Position numbers and translations under genes: made by a program
Assembly: GCF_001663815.1 (NCBI RefSeq)
Contig: NZ_CP016027.1
Coordinates: 992,001-1,056,000, forward strand
DNA length: 64,000 bases
Direction of reading: 5' to 3'
Source of the DNA: Halothiobacillus diazotrophicus
Lineage (GTDB): Bacteria; Pseudomonadota; Gammaproteobacteria; Halothiobacillales; Halothiobacillaceae
The notes under the pieces: model-generated
Told to the model about the DNA's origin: nothing
The model's input: only the letters and a program-made list of their open reading frames with translations
Database searches by the model: none
Shown: positions 56,382 through 64,000 of the stretch, piece by piece
Position numbering within the stretch: the first letter of the stretch is position 1
How the letters are laid out: each line of letters opens with the position of its first letter

Positions 56382-57689
56382 TCAGAGCCATTTGCGGTAA
56401 ATCCGCGAATTCCGCTTGAAGTTGTAGAGGGCCTGACGCTCGCTCGGCAATTCAGAGAGGTTTTCGTCGACAAACCCCTTTTCCTTGAAGAACGCCATGG
56501 TTTGCGTCGAGAGCAGGAAAACAGAACGCAACCCCAGGGAACGGGCGCGCGATTCGAGGAAGGTCAGCAATCGACCGGCACGCCCGCCGCGCTGGTAGGC
56601 CGGGTGCACGACAAGGGCAGCAAGCTCGGCCGTCGATGACTCCGGATAGGGATACAGGGCCGCGCAGCCGATGACGTCGCCATCGCGCTCGATGACCACG
56701 AACCGCCCGATTTCCAGTTCCAGCTGTTCACGGGAGCGTCGGACTAGCACGCCGGCCAGCTCCAGGGGTTCGATCAGCGCCACGATACCACCGATATCGT
56801 CCAGGGTGGCCGGCCGGATCTTCTCGAACGGCTCCGCCGAAATCAGCGTGCCGCTCCCATCCCGCGTGAACAGCTCGACCAGCAAGGCGCCATCCACATC
56901 CCGATCGATCAGGTGCACCCGATCGACACCGCGTGTACAGGCATGCATGGCACTTTCAAGATGCAGTCGGAATTCGTCGGAAAGATCGCCTTCCGTCCTG
57001 TCCAGCAGCATCCGCACATCCACGAGACTCATCACCGAAGGCAGATCATCTACCGGGTCGGTCAGGAAGATCAGCTTGTCCGCGCCCAGACTGACGGCAA
57101 TGGCCTCCGCGACGTCTTCCGCGCGCAGGTTGAACAGCTCCCCGGTCGGAGAGAACCCGAGATTGCTCTGAACGACGATGGAGCCGTCGCCCAAAGCATC
57201 ACGGATTCCCTCGACATCGATGCGACGCACCGCACCGGTAAAGCCCAGATCCACACCATCGATGACGCCCATGGGGCGCGCCGTCAGGAAATTCCCGGTC
57301 AATACGCGCTGCGCCAATCCCGAACCGGAGGACATGCTGAGCCGGGTCGACAACCAGGACAGGAGATCGAACTGGAGCGCACCCACCGCCTCGGAGACTG
57401 GATCGATCATCTCGAAGTCGGTGATGCGCAGCCCTTCATGAAATCGCGGCGCCAGTCCCGCCTGAGCCAGACGACGGTTGATCTGGGGCCGCGCGCCGGG
57501 CACGATCACGAGTCGGATACCCAGGTCGGCGATCAGAACGAGATCCCGAACGACACGCTGGAAGCTTTCGGGATGGTCGAGCGCCTCACCGCCGAAGGCA
57601 AGCACGAACACCTTGCCATCGTGCTCGCGAATGTACGGCACGGCATCACGTAGACCCTGCACGAGAATCTGCTGCGGGCTGAGCGTCAT
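56382..57689 (-). CDS. argA: N-acetylglutamate synthase
   Basis: First step of arginine synthesis, 435 aa. The N-terminal amino-acid-kinase-like domain (about 1-290; FVLAFGGEAL, LVIVPGARPQINRRL) carries the arginine feedback site in this family. The C-terminal GNAT acetyltransferase domain (about 293-435) has VVHPAYQRGGRAGRLLTFLE (acetyl-CoA loop) and ends RNSRIYRKWL. I chose the ATG at 57689, behind a strong AAGGAGG; a second ATG six codons upstream has no such site. It lies 36 bases after argF. Confidence 0.96.
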   Translation of the reverse strand: MTLSPQQILVQGLRDAVPYIREHDGKVFVLAFGGEALDHPESFQRVVRDLVLIADLGIRLVIVPGARPQINRRLAQAGLAPRFHEGLRITDFEMIDPVSEAVGALQFDLLSWLSTRLSMSSGSGLAQRVLTGNFLTARPMGVIDGVDLGFTGAVRRIDVEGIRDALGDGSIVVQSNLGFSPTGELFNLRAEDVAEAIAVSLGADKLIFLTDPVDDLPSVMSLVDVRMLLDRTEGDLSDEFRLHLESAMHACTRGVDRVHLIDRDVDGALLVELFTRDGSGTLISAEPFEKIRPATLDDIGGIVALIEPLELAGVLVRRSREQLELEIGRFVVIERDGDVIGCAALYPYPESSTAELAALVVHPAYQRGGRAGRLLTFLESRARSLGLRSVFLLSTQTMAFFKEKGFVDENLSELPSERQALYNFKRNSRIYRKWL

Positions 57690-57725
57690 GACGGCCTCCT
57701 TGTCCATGTCATCGAGTCTCGGGAA

Positions 57726-58658
57726 TCACACCGACAACGGCGTGCCGCCGACGTCTCCGAGAATCAGGAATTCGAGTAGCGCCTTCTGGGTATGCAGACG
57801 GGCCTCCGCCTCATCCCAGATCACACTCTGCGGCCCGTCGATCACGGATGCCGTGACCTCTTCGCCACGATGCGCGGGCAGACAATGCATGAACAACGCA
57901 TCCGATTTCGCACGCACCATCACGGCATCATCGATGCCAAAGCCTGCAAAATCACGCAGACGGCGCTCCCGCTCGTCTTCCTGCCCCATGCTGGCCCAAA
58001 CGTCGGTCACCACAAGATCGGCACCCTCGGCCGCCGCTTCGGCCGTCGAAACCAGCTGCACCCGGTCCCCAGCCTCGGCCACGGCAGCCGGATCCGGCGC
58101 ATAACCGGGCGGTGTCGCGACGACGAGTTCGAAATCGAATACCTGAGCGGCATTGATGTAGGAGTAACACATGTTGAATCCGTCGCCGATCCAGGCCACC
58201 CGCTTGCCCTGAATCGAGCCACGATGCTGCTCGTAGGCAAAGATATCCGCCAACAGCTGGCAGGGATGATTCAGGTCGGTCAGGGCATTGATCACCGGGA
58301 CACGGGAATAGGCGGCGAACTGCTCCACCATCGCATGATCCTTCGCGCGGATCATTACCGCATCCACCATCCGCGAAATCACGCGGGCGGAGTCCTCGAT
58401 CGGTTCGCCCCGGCCCAACTGGGTATCGCGCGGCGACAGGAAAATCGCCGTACCGCCCAACTGCGCCATGCCCGCCTCGAAGGAGAGCCGGGTCCGGGTC
58501 GATGCCTTCTCGAAAATCATGCCGAGAACACGTTGCTGCAAGGTTGCCGGGCGAATCCCGGCCGTATAGTTCGCCTGCAATTCGCGTGCGCGATCCAGAA
58601 TTCGGCGATAGTCCTCCAGGGAATAATCCAGCAGGCTCAGAAAATGACGAACAGCCAT
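57726..58658 (-). CDS. argF: ornithine carbamoyltransferase
   Basis: Makes citrulline from ornithine and carbamoyl phosphate; 310 aa. The carbamoyl-phosphate site [21 protein letters not shown], the [13 protein letters not shown] stretch, [12 protein letters not shown] and HCLPAHRG are all present. It lies between argD (59-base gap) and argA. Confidence 0.97.
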   Translation of the reverse strand: MAVRHFLSLLDYSLEDYRRILDRARELQANYTAGIRPATLQQRVLGMIFEKASTRTRLSFEAGMAQLGGTAIFLSPRDTQLGRGEPIEDSARVISRMVDAVMIRAKDHAMVEQFAAYSRVPVINALTDLNHPCQLLADIFAYEQHRGSIQGKRVAWIGDGFNMCYSYINAAQVFDFELVVATPPGYAPDPAAVAEAGDRVQLVSTAEAAAEGADLVVTDVWASMGQEDERERRLRDFAGFGIDDAVMVRAKSDALFMHCLPAHRGEEVTASVIDGPQSVIWDEAEARLHTQKALLEFLILGDVGGTPLSV

Positions 58659-58717
58659 AACAAAAATCTCGAAATCACGTCAGCGCCCGGTTTGACCGCC
58701 GACGTCTTGGTAAATGA

Positions 58718-59917
58718 TTAGTCCGCGATCCGTTCGGCGTTTTCCGCCAACCAGTCCCGAACGACACGAACGAGGCGCGCGACGATTTCGTCGGCGTCGG
58801 AATCGCTCAGAATGAGCGGCGGCAGAATCCGGATAACGGAAGTCGCCGTCACATTGATCAACAACCCGGCATCCAACGCGCGACGAACCAGCTCACCGCA
58901 AGGACGATCCAGTTCGATACCGATCAGGAGCCCCTGCCCCCGAATTTCGCGGACCGCCGTCTCGCCCGAAAACCCGGACGCGAGCCCCTCACGAATGCGT
59001 GCGCTCAGGGCCGCTGCACGATCCAGCAACTGATCACGCTCGATCACGGCGATCACGGTGTGCGCCACGCGACAGACCAACGGATTCCCGCCGAAGGTCG
59101 AGCCGTGATTTCCGGGCGCAAAGACCGAAGCCGCCTTCCCGGCAGCCAGGCAAGCACCGATCGGCACGCCATTGCCCAGGCCCTTGGCCAGACTCATCAC
59201 ATCCGGCAGCAAGCCCGGCACATGCTGGAAGGCAAACCAGCGACCGGTCCGCCCGATCCCGGTCTGTACCTCGTCGAGCATCATCAGCCAGTCATGACGG
59301 TCACACAAGGCACGGATGCCCTCGAGGTATCCCGCCGGGGCCGGACGCACGCCCCCTTCGCCCTGAACCGGCTCGACCAACACGGCCACGATATTGTCGT
59401 GCTGCGCAGCAAGTCCTTCGATGGCCGCCAAATCACCGTAGGGCACGCGCAGGAACCCGCTGACCAGGGGTTCGAATCCCTTCTGGATCGCGGCATTGCC
59501 GGTGGCGGTCAACGTTGCCAGCGTCCGGCCATGAAAACTCGTTTCCATGACGATGATCAGCGGGGCGTCGATCTGGCGCTGATGGCCGTACAACCGCGCC
59601 AGTTTGATGGCGGCTTCATTCGCCTCGGCGCCTGAATTGCCGAAGAAGATCCGATCCATGCCGGAAATGCGCGCCAGATCGTCCGCAAGCCGGGACTGCC
59701 AGTGCACGCCATACACATTCGAGGTATGGATCAGTGTCGACGCCTGCTCACAGATCGCATCGCTGATATCGGGATGAGAATGCCCCAAACCGGTGACGGC
59801 AATGCCACTCAACGCATCCAGGTATTCGCGCCCCTGCTCATCCCAGAGTCGTGCACCCGAACCCCGGACAAACGTGACGGGCTGCCGGTTGTAGGTGGAC
59901 ATCAAATGGCTGCTCAT
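58718..59917 (-). CDS. argD: acetylornithine aminotransferase
   Basis: PLP-dependent class III aminotransferase (399 aa) of arginine, and often lysine, synthesis. Visible are FVRGSGARLWDEQGREYLD, NSGAEANEAAIKLAR, ETSFHGRTLATLTATGN, LMMLDEVQTGIGRTG and the PLP-Lys in LAKGLGNGVPIGA. I chose the ATG at 59917, with GGAGAG about 9 bases upstream; an upstream in-frame ATG at 59950 lacks a site and adds non-conserved residues. First gene of argD-argF-argA-rsmJ. Confidence 0.95.
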   Translation of the reverse strand: MSSHLMSTYNRQPVTFVRGSGARLWDEQGREYLDALSGIAVTGLGHSHPDISDAICEQASTLIHTSNVYGVHWQSRLADDLARISGMDRIFFGNSGAEANEAAIKLARLYGHQRQIDAPLIIVMETSFHGRTLATLTATGNAAIQKGFEPLVSGFLRVPYGDLAAIEGLAAQHDNIVAVLVEPVQGEGGVRPAPAGYLEGIRALCDRHDWLMMLDEVQTGIGRTGRWFAFQHVPGLLPDVMSLAKGLGNGVPIGACLAAGKAASVFAPGNHGSTFGGNPLVCRVAHTVIAVIERDQLLDRAAALSARIREGLASGFSGETAVREIRGQGLLIGIELDRPCGELVRRALDAGLLINVTATSVIRILPPLILSDSDADEIVARLVRVVRDWLAENAERIAD

Positions 59918-60189
59918 GGCGCACGGCTCTCCAAGCGGGTGATCGGTCATTCCGAAGGCATTAATTAATAGGCACTCGGACAACACTTTGCCGAATGCAA
60001 CAAATAAAGGGGAATACCTCCCCCTTTTGCCCGATTCTACCACAAAAGGCCGCATATTCGAGTCGAAGGCTATTAATCTGACCACGGAACGCCGGTCGGA
60101 GCCCCGATTCGGTCTAGAATGGTCGGCACTCGGCCCGGCCCACCGAATACCGAGTTTTACGATCACCGAATTCCCGAAGGATCACGCCC
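59918..60189. other. divergent intergenic region argD / ubiG
   Basis: 272 bases. AAAGGGG (60006-60012) and CCCCTTT (60021-60027) form a 7-bp hairpin with an 8-base loop in the argD leader on the minus strand, with no T-run behind it. TAGAAT-type -10 candidates exist on both strands but without a matching -35. I searched by eye for an ArgR box and found none. No gene seen. Confidence 0.45.
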
Positions 60190-60915
60190 ATGTCAGGACA
60201 TTCCGCCTCTTCCGCCAGTAGTGCCCGCGCCGACGAACTGGACAAGTTCAACCGGCTTGCCGATCAGTGGTGGGACGAAGAGGGTCCCTTTGGCGCGCTG
60301 CATGCCGTCAACCCCCTGCGCATGGAATTCATCGCCGAACACGCCGTGATCGAGGATGCCCGTGTTCTGGATGTCGGCTGTGGTGGCGGGATACTCAGCG
60401 AAGCACTCGCATTGGCAGGCGCGGAAGTGACGGCGCTGGACCTCGCCACCGACGGCCTGGACGCAGCCCGCCATCACGCTCAGGCGCAGGACCTCGCCAT
60501 CGACTACCGCCTGGCCGACATCATCGACTTCGCGGCAGAAAACCCGGGGAAATTCGACTGCATCACCTGCATGGAAATGTTGGAACACGTGGATGAGCCG
60601 GCCCGGATCGTTCAGGCACTCGGCACGGCCGTCAAGCCTGGCGGCTGGGTATTTCTCTCGACCCTGAACCGGAACCCGAAATCCTGGCTGCTGGGCATCG
60701 CCGCTGCCGAATATCTGCTCAAGCTGGTGCCGCCCGGCACCCACGAACACAAACGCTTCATCAAGCCGAGCGAACTGACCCTCATGGCGCGTCGGGCCCG
60801 GCTGACGCCACGCGCGCTCTGCGGCATCACCTACAATCCTTTGACCCGACACTATGCGCTGAATCCGCACGATCTCGACGTCAACTATCTCCTGGCCTGC
60901 CAAAAAGATGAATAA
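60190..60915 (+). CDS. ubiG: UbiG, ubiquinone O-methyltransferase
   Basis: SAM-dependent methyltransferase doing both O-methylations of ubiquinone synthesis; 241 aa. It has FNRLADQWWDEEGPFGALHAVNPLRMEFI, the motif I VLDVGCGGGILSEALA, ITCMEMLEHVDEP, and STLNRNPKSWLLGIAAAEYLLKLVPPGTHEHKRFIKPSEL, all UbiG-specific. Its stop overlaps the gph start by 8 bases, the same ubiG-gph pairing seen in Pseudomonas. Confidence 0.97.
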   Translation: MSGHSASSASSARADELDKFNRLADQWWDEEGPFGALHAVNPLRMEFIAEHAVIEDARVLDVGCGGGILSEALALAGAEVTALDLATDGLDAARHHAQAQDLAIDYRLADIIDFAAENPGKFDCITCMEMLEHVDEPARIVQALGTAVKPGGWVFLSTLNRNPKSWLLGIAAAEYLLKLVPPGTHEHKRFIKPSELTLMARRARLTPRALCGITYNPLTRHYALNPHDLDVNYLLACQKDE

Positions 60916-61630
60916 CGCCCAAGCACCTTCCCTGCCCGACGTTCGCGGAATCCTGTTCGACCTGGACGGCACCCTGATCGATACGGCCCCGGACATGGCC
61001 CTGGCCCTCAACCGCCTGCGGCTCGAATGCAACCTTGCGCCAATCCCCTTCGCTCAGATTCGCCCGCAGGTTTCCAATGGCGCACGCGGATTGCTGGAAT
61101 TGAGCTTCGGACTGGGCCCGGATCAGCATGGCTTCAATCTGCTTCGTGACCGGTTCCTGCAGTTGTACAACCAGGACATCGCCAGCGCCTCATCACTGTT
61201 TGGCGGATTTCCTGCCGTTCTGGCAGAGCTCGATCGCCGCGCCATCCACTGGGGCATCGTGACCAACAAGCCCGGATTCCTGACCCGCAATCTGCTGAAA
61301 AACCTGAACATCGATGCACCGGTCGTGGTTGCCGGCGACGATCTCCCCCGGCGCAAACCCGCACCGGATCAGCTCATTTACGCCGCCGGCGGGCTCAAGC
61401 TCCGCCCGCAGGAGATTCTTTACGTCGGCGACCATGAACGGGATATTCAGGCGAGCCGAGCCGCCCACATGCCGGCCGCCGCCGCGCGCTGGGGCTATCT
61501 GGATGGCGAGCGTCCCATCGAGGATTGGCGTGCCGACGTGATCCTCGACCAGCCGGCGGACCTGTTGCGCTGGCTCGATGCTGCCCCGGGACGGGTCGCA
61601 GAACCTCGGGTCGTCCTCCAGAATGACTGA
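60908..61630 (+). CDS. gph: phosphoglycolate phosphatase (HAD family)
   Basis: 240-aa HAD hydrolase. Motif I FDLDGTLIDT carries the nucleophile Asp; motif II is IVTNKPG, motif III the Lys in RRKPAPDQL, and motif IV VGDHERDIQAS. It removes phosphate from 2-phosphoglycolate, a repair product and, in autotrophs, a Rubisco by-product. Coupled to ubiG and overlapping the next gene by 8 bases. Confidence 0.93.
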   Translation: MNNAQAPSLPDVRGILFDLDGTLIDTAPDMALALNRLRLECNLAPIPFAQIRPQVSNGARGLLELSFGLGPDQHGFNLLRDRFLQLYNQDIASASSLFGGFPAVLAELDRRAIHWGIVTNKPGFLTRNLLKNLNIDAPVVVAGDDLPRRKPAPDQLIYAAGGLKLRPQEILYVGDHERDIQASRAAHMPAAAARWGYLDGERPIEDWRADVILDQPADLLRWLDAAPGRVAEPRVVLQND

Positions 61631-62216
61631 ACCCATCACACGCTTCCTGCCTTGGCGCCAGACGAATCCTGGCCGCGCTCTGGCCGAACGGACACCGATG
61701 CAACCGCTCGATGAATTCGCGGATCTGATGGCATTTTATCGGGACCGGCTACCCGCCCTGCGCCCGCACGACCATGCCCAACGTCAGTCCAGTGATCCGG
61801 CCAGTGCGGCCCGAATCGACGGCCTGATCATGGCCTGCCTGGTGCTCGACGGCCTACTGTCAGCCCGGACCGATTGGTCGCTGGAACAGCCGATGCGACT
61901 CCCCGTTGCGGAGTTGACCGACGTCAAGGTCACGGACGAACATTTCCGCCGGGAAACGGTCGACTTCGCGTGGCGTCGTCTCTGCGAGCGATACGTCAAG
62001 CGCACCCGAGACCTGTTGCAGGCCTCGGCCCTGCTCGGCAAGCCCTGGCTCGGCGGCATGCGGTACCGCCTAGCCATTGCCCGGATCGAACAGATTCTGC
62101 GCGCCATCCAGGTCGACCCCGCCGTTGCCTATCGGGGAGGCATGTCTCATCAATGGAAGGATCGCCTGATGGCCGGCGTGCGGATTCTCTGGCGCACACT
62201 GACCGGCCGTCGCTGA
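61623..62216 (+). CDS. short degenerate squalene/phytoene synthase-like protein
   Basis: 197 aa, no signal peptide. By eye it follows the C-terminal two thirds of the squalene/phytoene synthase fold: IMACLVLDGLLSARTDWSLE then MRLPVAEL matches the region where the family has NxxRDxxED and a YLPxxEL; RYRLAIARIEQILRAI and YRGGMSHQWKDRLMAGVRIL match the family C-terminus. The first Asp-rich motif (DxxxD) is absent and the second is altered, so prenyl-transfer activity is doubtful. It overlaps gph by 8 bases (ATGACTGA), so it is translated from the ubiG-gph message. The alternative is an unrelated helical protein; only a profile search can decide. Confidence 0.5.
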   Translation: MTEPITRFLPWRQTNPGRALAERTPMQPLDEFADLMAFYRDRLPALRPHDHAQRQSSDPASAARIDGLIMACLVLDGLLSARTDWSLEQPMRLPVAELTDVKVTDEHFRRETVDFAWRRLCERYVKRTRDLLQASALLGKPWLGGMRYRLAIARIEQILRAIQVDPAVAYRGGMSHQWKDRLMAGVRILWRTLTGRR

Positions 62217-62220
62217 CGAC

Positions 62221-62901
62221 TTAGACCGCCGTCGAGGTGGTCAGCGTCTTCAGTCGCGCATACCAGGCCGCAAACGTCGGGTTGTGCGCACAAGCCATGT
62301 TCACGGCCGCCAGCCCATCCGTGGAGCGGAACACGCCAAAGACGCTCAGATCGGCCAGATCCGGCCGCTCGCCGCCGTGAAAATCCCGACCGGACAGACC
62401 TTCGCTTACCCACCGATCCACGGCGGCCTTCAGACCGGCCGGTGCATCGTCGATCCCCCGCTCGCGCGCCTTCTTCTGTGCCACGCGCGACATGGCCATG
62501 GCCCCGGCAAAACGGACGAGAATCCGCTTGAAGCCCCCGTAACCGGAGGGCTTCAGCACCTGACCGAAGGTCTGCCAGGACGTGCCGAAGTCCTTGTGCA
62601 CGATAGGCGGGAGAAAATGCACCAGAGTATCGTCCACCCAGGTGCGCCACGTGGACACCGACTCATCTCCGGCCGGCAGATGTGCATAGTGCTCGTTGAC
62701 ATAATCAACGATCACCGAAGACTCGGTCACGACCTTGTCGTCATCCGTGAGCACCGGCACCATTTTCAGATTCAGATGCGCCAGTTCCTGCTGGTTCATG
62801 GGATTGACCTCGATGGCCGTGTACGGAATCTTCGCATAATGCAGCAAGGCCTTGACCTTCCAGCAAAACGGACAGGATTCGAACTGATACAGGCTCAACA
62901 T
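62221..62901 (-). CDS. glutaredoxin/GST-fold protein, mPGES-2-like
   Basis: 226 aa. An N-terminal thioredoxin-fold domain with CPFC (about 10-13) in LYQFESCPFCWKVKALLHYAKIPY and the cis-Pro KMVPVL is followed by a GST-type helical domain ending ADLSVFGVFRSTDGL. This domain order and the CxxC match prostaglandin E synthase 2-like proteins, whose bacterial role is unknown. I chose the ATG at 62901 because GGGAG lies 8 bases before it; an in-frame GTG three codons upstream is too close to that site. Convergent with the preceding gene, 4 bases apart. Confidence 0.8.
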   Translation of the reverse strand: MLSLYQFESCPFCWKVKALLHYAKIPYTAIEVNPMNQQELAHLNLKMVPVLTDDDKVVTESSVIVDYVNEHYAHLPAGDESVSTWRTWVDDTLVHFLPPIVHKDFGTSWQTFGQVLKPSGYGGFKRILVRFAGAMAMSRVAQKKARERGIDDAPAGLKAAVDRWVSEGLSGRDFHGGERPDLADLSVFGVFRSTDGLAAVNMACAHNPTFAAWYARLKTLTTSTAV

Positions 62902-63090
62902 GGCACACACTCCCTCTAAATCTGAAATTGTTGGTGGCTAGGATTCACGGATGGAATCTTGAGGCCGATTCGCCGGAAAAAGTTCCACCCGTCCGTTCAA
63001 TCGATCCGGACGGGCGACATTCGACCTCCGCGCGGACACGGCTTCTGATGTAAACTATGGCGCAATTTCCTTCTGAATGCTGTGCCATCA

Positions 63091-64000
63091 TGACTCAACG
63101 CCCCGCCGATTCCGACAAATCCCCCCTGACCTACCGCGATGCCGGCGTCGACATCGACGCGGGCGACGCCCTGGTCGAACGCATCAAGCCCGCCGTCAAG
63201 CGCACCCAGCGCCCCGAAGTCATCGGCGGCCTCGGCGGTTTCGGTGGGCTGTTCGCGCTGGGCAACAAGTACCGCGACCCGATCCTCGTATCCGGCACCG
63301 ACGGCGTCGGCACCAAGCTTCGGCTGGCGATCGACCTCGACCGTCATGACCACATCGGAATCGACCTCGTGGCCATGTGCGTCAACGACATCGTCGTCAC
63401 CGGTGCCGAGCCCCTGTTCTTCCTCGACTACTACGCAACCGGCAAGCTGGACGTGGACGTCGCGGCGCGCGTCGTCACCGGCATTGCCGAGGGTTGCCGG
63501 CTCGCCGGATGTGCCCTGATCGGCGGTGAAACCGCCGAAATGCCGAGCATGTACCATGCGGGCGATTACGATCTGGCCGGCTTTGCCGTCGGTGTGGTCG
63601 AGCGGGACGACATGATCGACGGTAGCAAGGTCCAGGTCGGCGACGTCCTGATCGGCCTGGCCTCATCCGGGCCGCACTCCAACGGCTATTCGCTGATCCG
63701 CAAGATCATCGAGCGCGCCCAACCGGATCTGAATGCGCCCCTGGCCGATGGTCGTGCTATCGCCGAGCACGTGCTGGCACCAACCCGCATCTACACGGCC
63801 GCCGTCCTGGCGCTGGCCAAGACCGTCGATATTCATGCCCTGAGCCATATCACCGGCGGCGGGCTGACAGACAACCTCCCCCGTGTCTATGGCGACACGC
63901 TCGCGGCCGCCATCGATCGGGACAGCTGGCAGCGTCCGGAAATTTTCGACTGGCTGGCCGAGCACGGCAACGTCGTCGAATCCGAGATGATGCGCACCTT
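63091..64000 (+). CDS. purM: phosphoribosylformylglycinamidine cyclo-ligase (partial, 3' end outside window)
   Basis: AIR synthetase, fifth step of purine synthesis. The first 303 codons are present. Visible are [84 protein letters not shown], and [16 protein letters not shown]. The start ATG at 63091 matches the family N-terminus, with no strong Shine-Dalgarno. The gene runs off the window; purN usually follows. No PurR site was recognised in the 189-base upstream gap. Confidence 0.96.

Noticed and set aside
59467-59478. tRNA T-loop-like GGTTCGAATCC
   Set aside because: It lies inside the argD coding sequence and no acceptor, D or anticodon arm can be built around it.
59918-60166. N-terminal extension of argD to 60166
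   Set aside because: The extra 83 residues have no similarity to the family, and the ATG at 59917 has a suitable ribosome-binding site.

Overview
The window is a 64 kb, GC-rich chromosomal segment of a gammaproteobacterium, almost entirely packed with core genes. The lineage is suggested by gene order: thrS-infC-rpmI-rplT-pheST-ihfA-merR; DUF484-xerC followed by hslVU-DUF971-ubiE; gyrA-serC-(serA)-pheA-hisC-tyrA-aroA-cmk-rpsA-ihfB (the Pseudomonas-type aro cluster with serA added); and pcnB-folK-panB-panC. A full Mrp Na+/H+ antiporter operon and a cytochrome bc1 complex point to a respiring bacterium that copes with salt or high pH. A halophilic or chemolithotrophic gamma lineage is possible, but that is a guess.

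Layout. 1-2.5 kb: petABC (bc1 complex, minus; petC cut by the window edge). 2.8-10.3 kb, all minus: NIF3-like protein, PsiE-like membrane protein, tilS, accA, panC, panB, folK, pcnB. 10.6-16.7 kb, plus: mrpAB(fused)-C-D-E-F-G, each gene overlapping the next. 16.7-24.3 kb: signalling patch with a membrane PAS sensor that has no visible output domain, gltX, a FlgT-like exported protein, and a PhnD-like/PAS/GGDEF/EAL protein. 24.3-33.7 kb, minus: argG, merR-type regulator, ihfA, pheT, pheS, rplT, rpmI, infC, thrS. 34.0-40.6 kb, plus: DUF484, xerC, hslV, hslU, DUF971, ubiE, mltF. 40.7-54.1 kb, minus: pyrF, ihfB, rpsA, cmk, aroA, tyrA, hisC-type aminotransferase, pheA, serA, serC, gyrA. 54.7-55.4 kb: OmpA-family protein with a clear terminator. 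55.5-59.9 kb, minus: rsmJ, argA, argF, argD. 60.2-62.2 kb, plus: ubiG, gph, and a short degenerate squalene/phytoene-synthase-like protein. Then an mPGES-2-like thioredoxin-fold/GST protein (minus) and purM (plus, cut by the window edge).

How genes work together. serC/serA/pheA/hisC/tyrA/aroA cover serine and aromatic amino acid synthesis. argD/F/A with the separate argG cover much of arginine synthesis. The translation cluster carries structured leaders that look autoregulatory. I found no phage, insertion sequence, CRISPR array, tRNA or rRNA gene, and no clear new multi-gene system.

The observations most worth a second look are: infC apparently starting at AUA behind a strong Shine-Dalgarno; pcnB having no start codon better than UUG; a leader before rpmI-rplT with mutually exclusive pairings; the sensor protein without an output domain; a truncated isoprenoid-synthase relative; a PVWY Qo motif in cytochrome b; and in-frame 12-bp tandem repeats in mrpD and panC.
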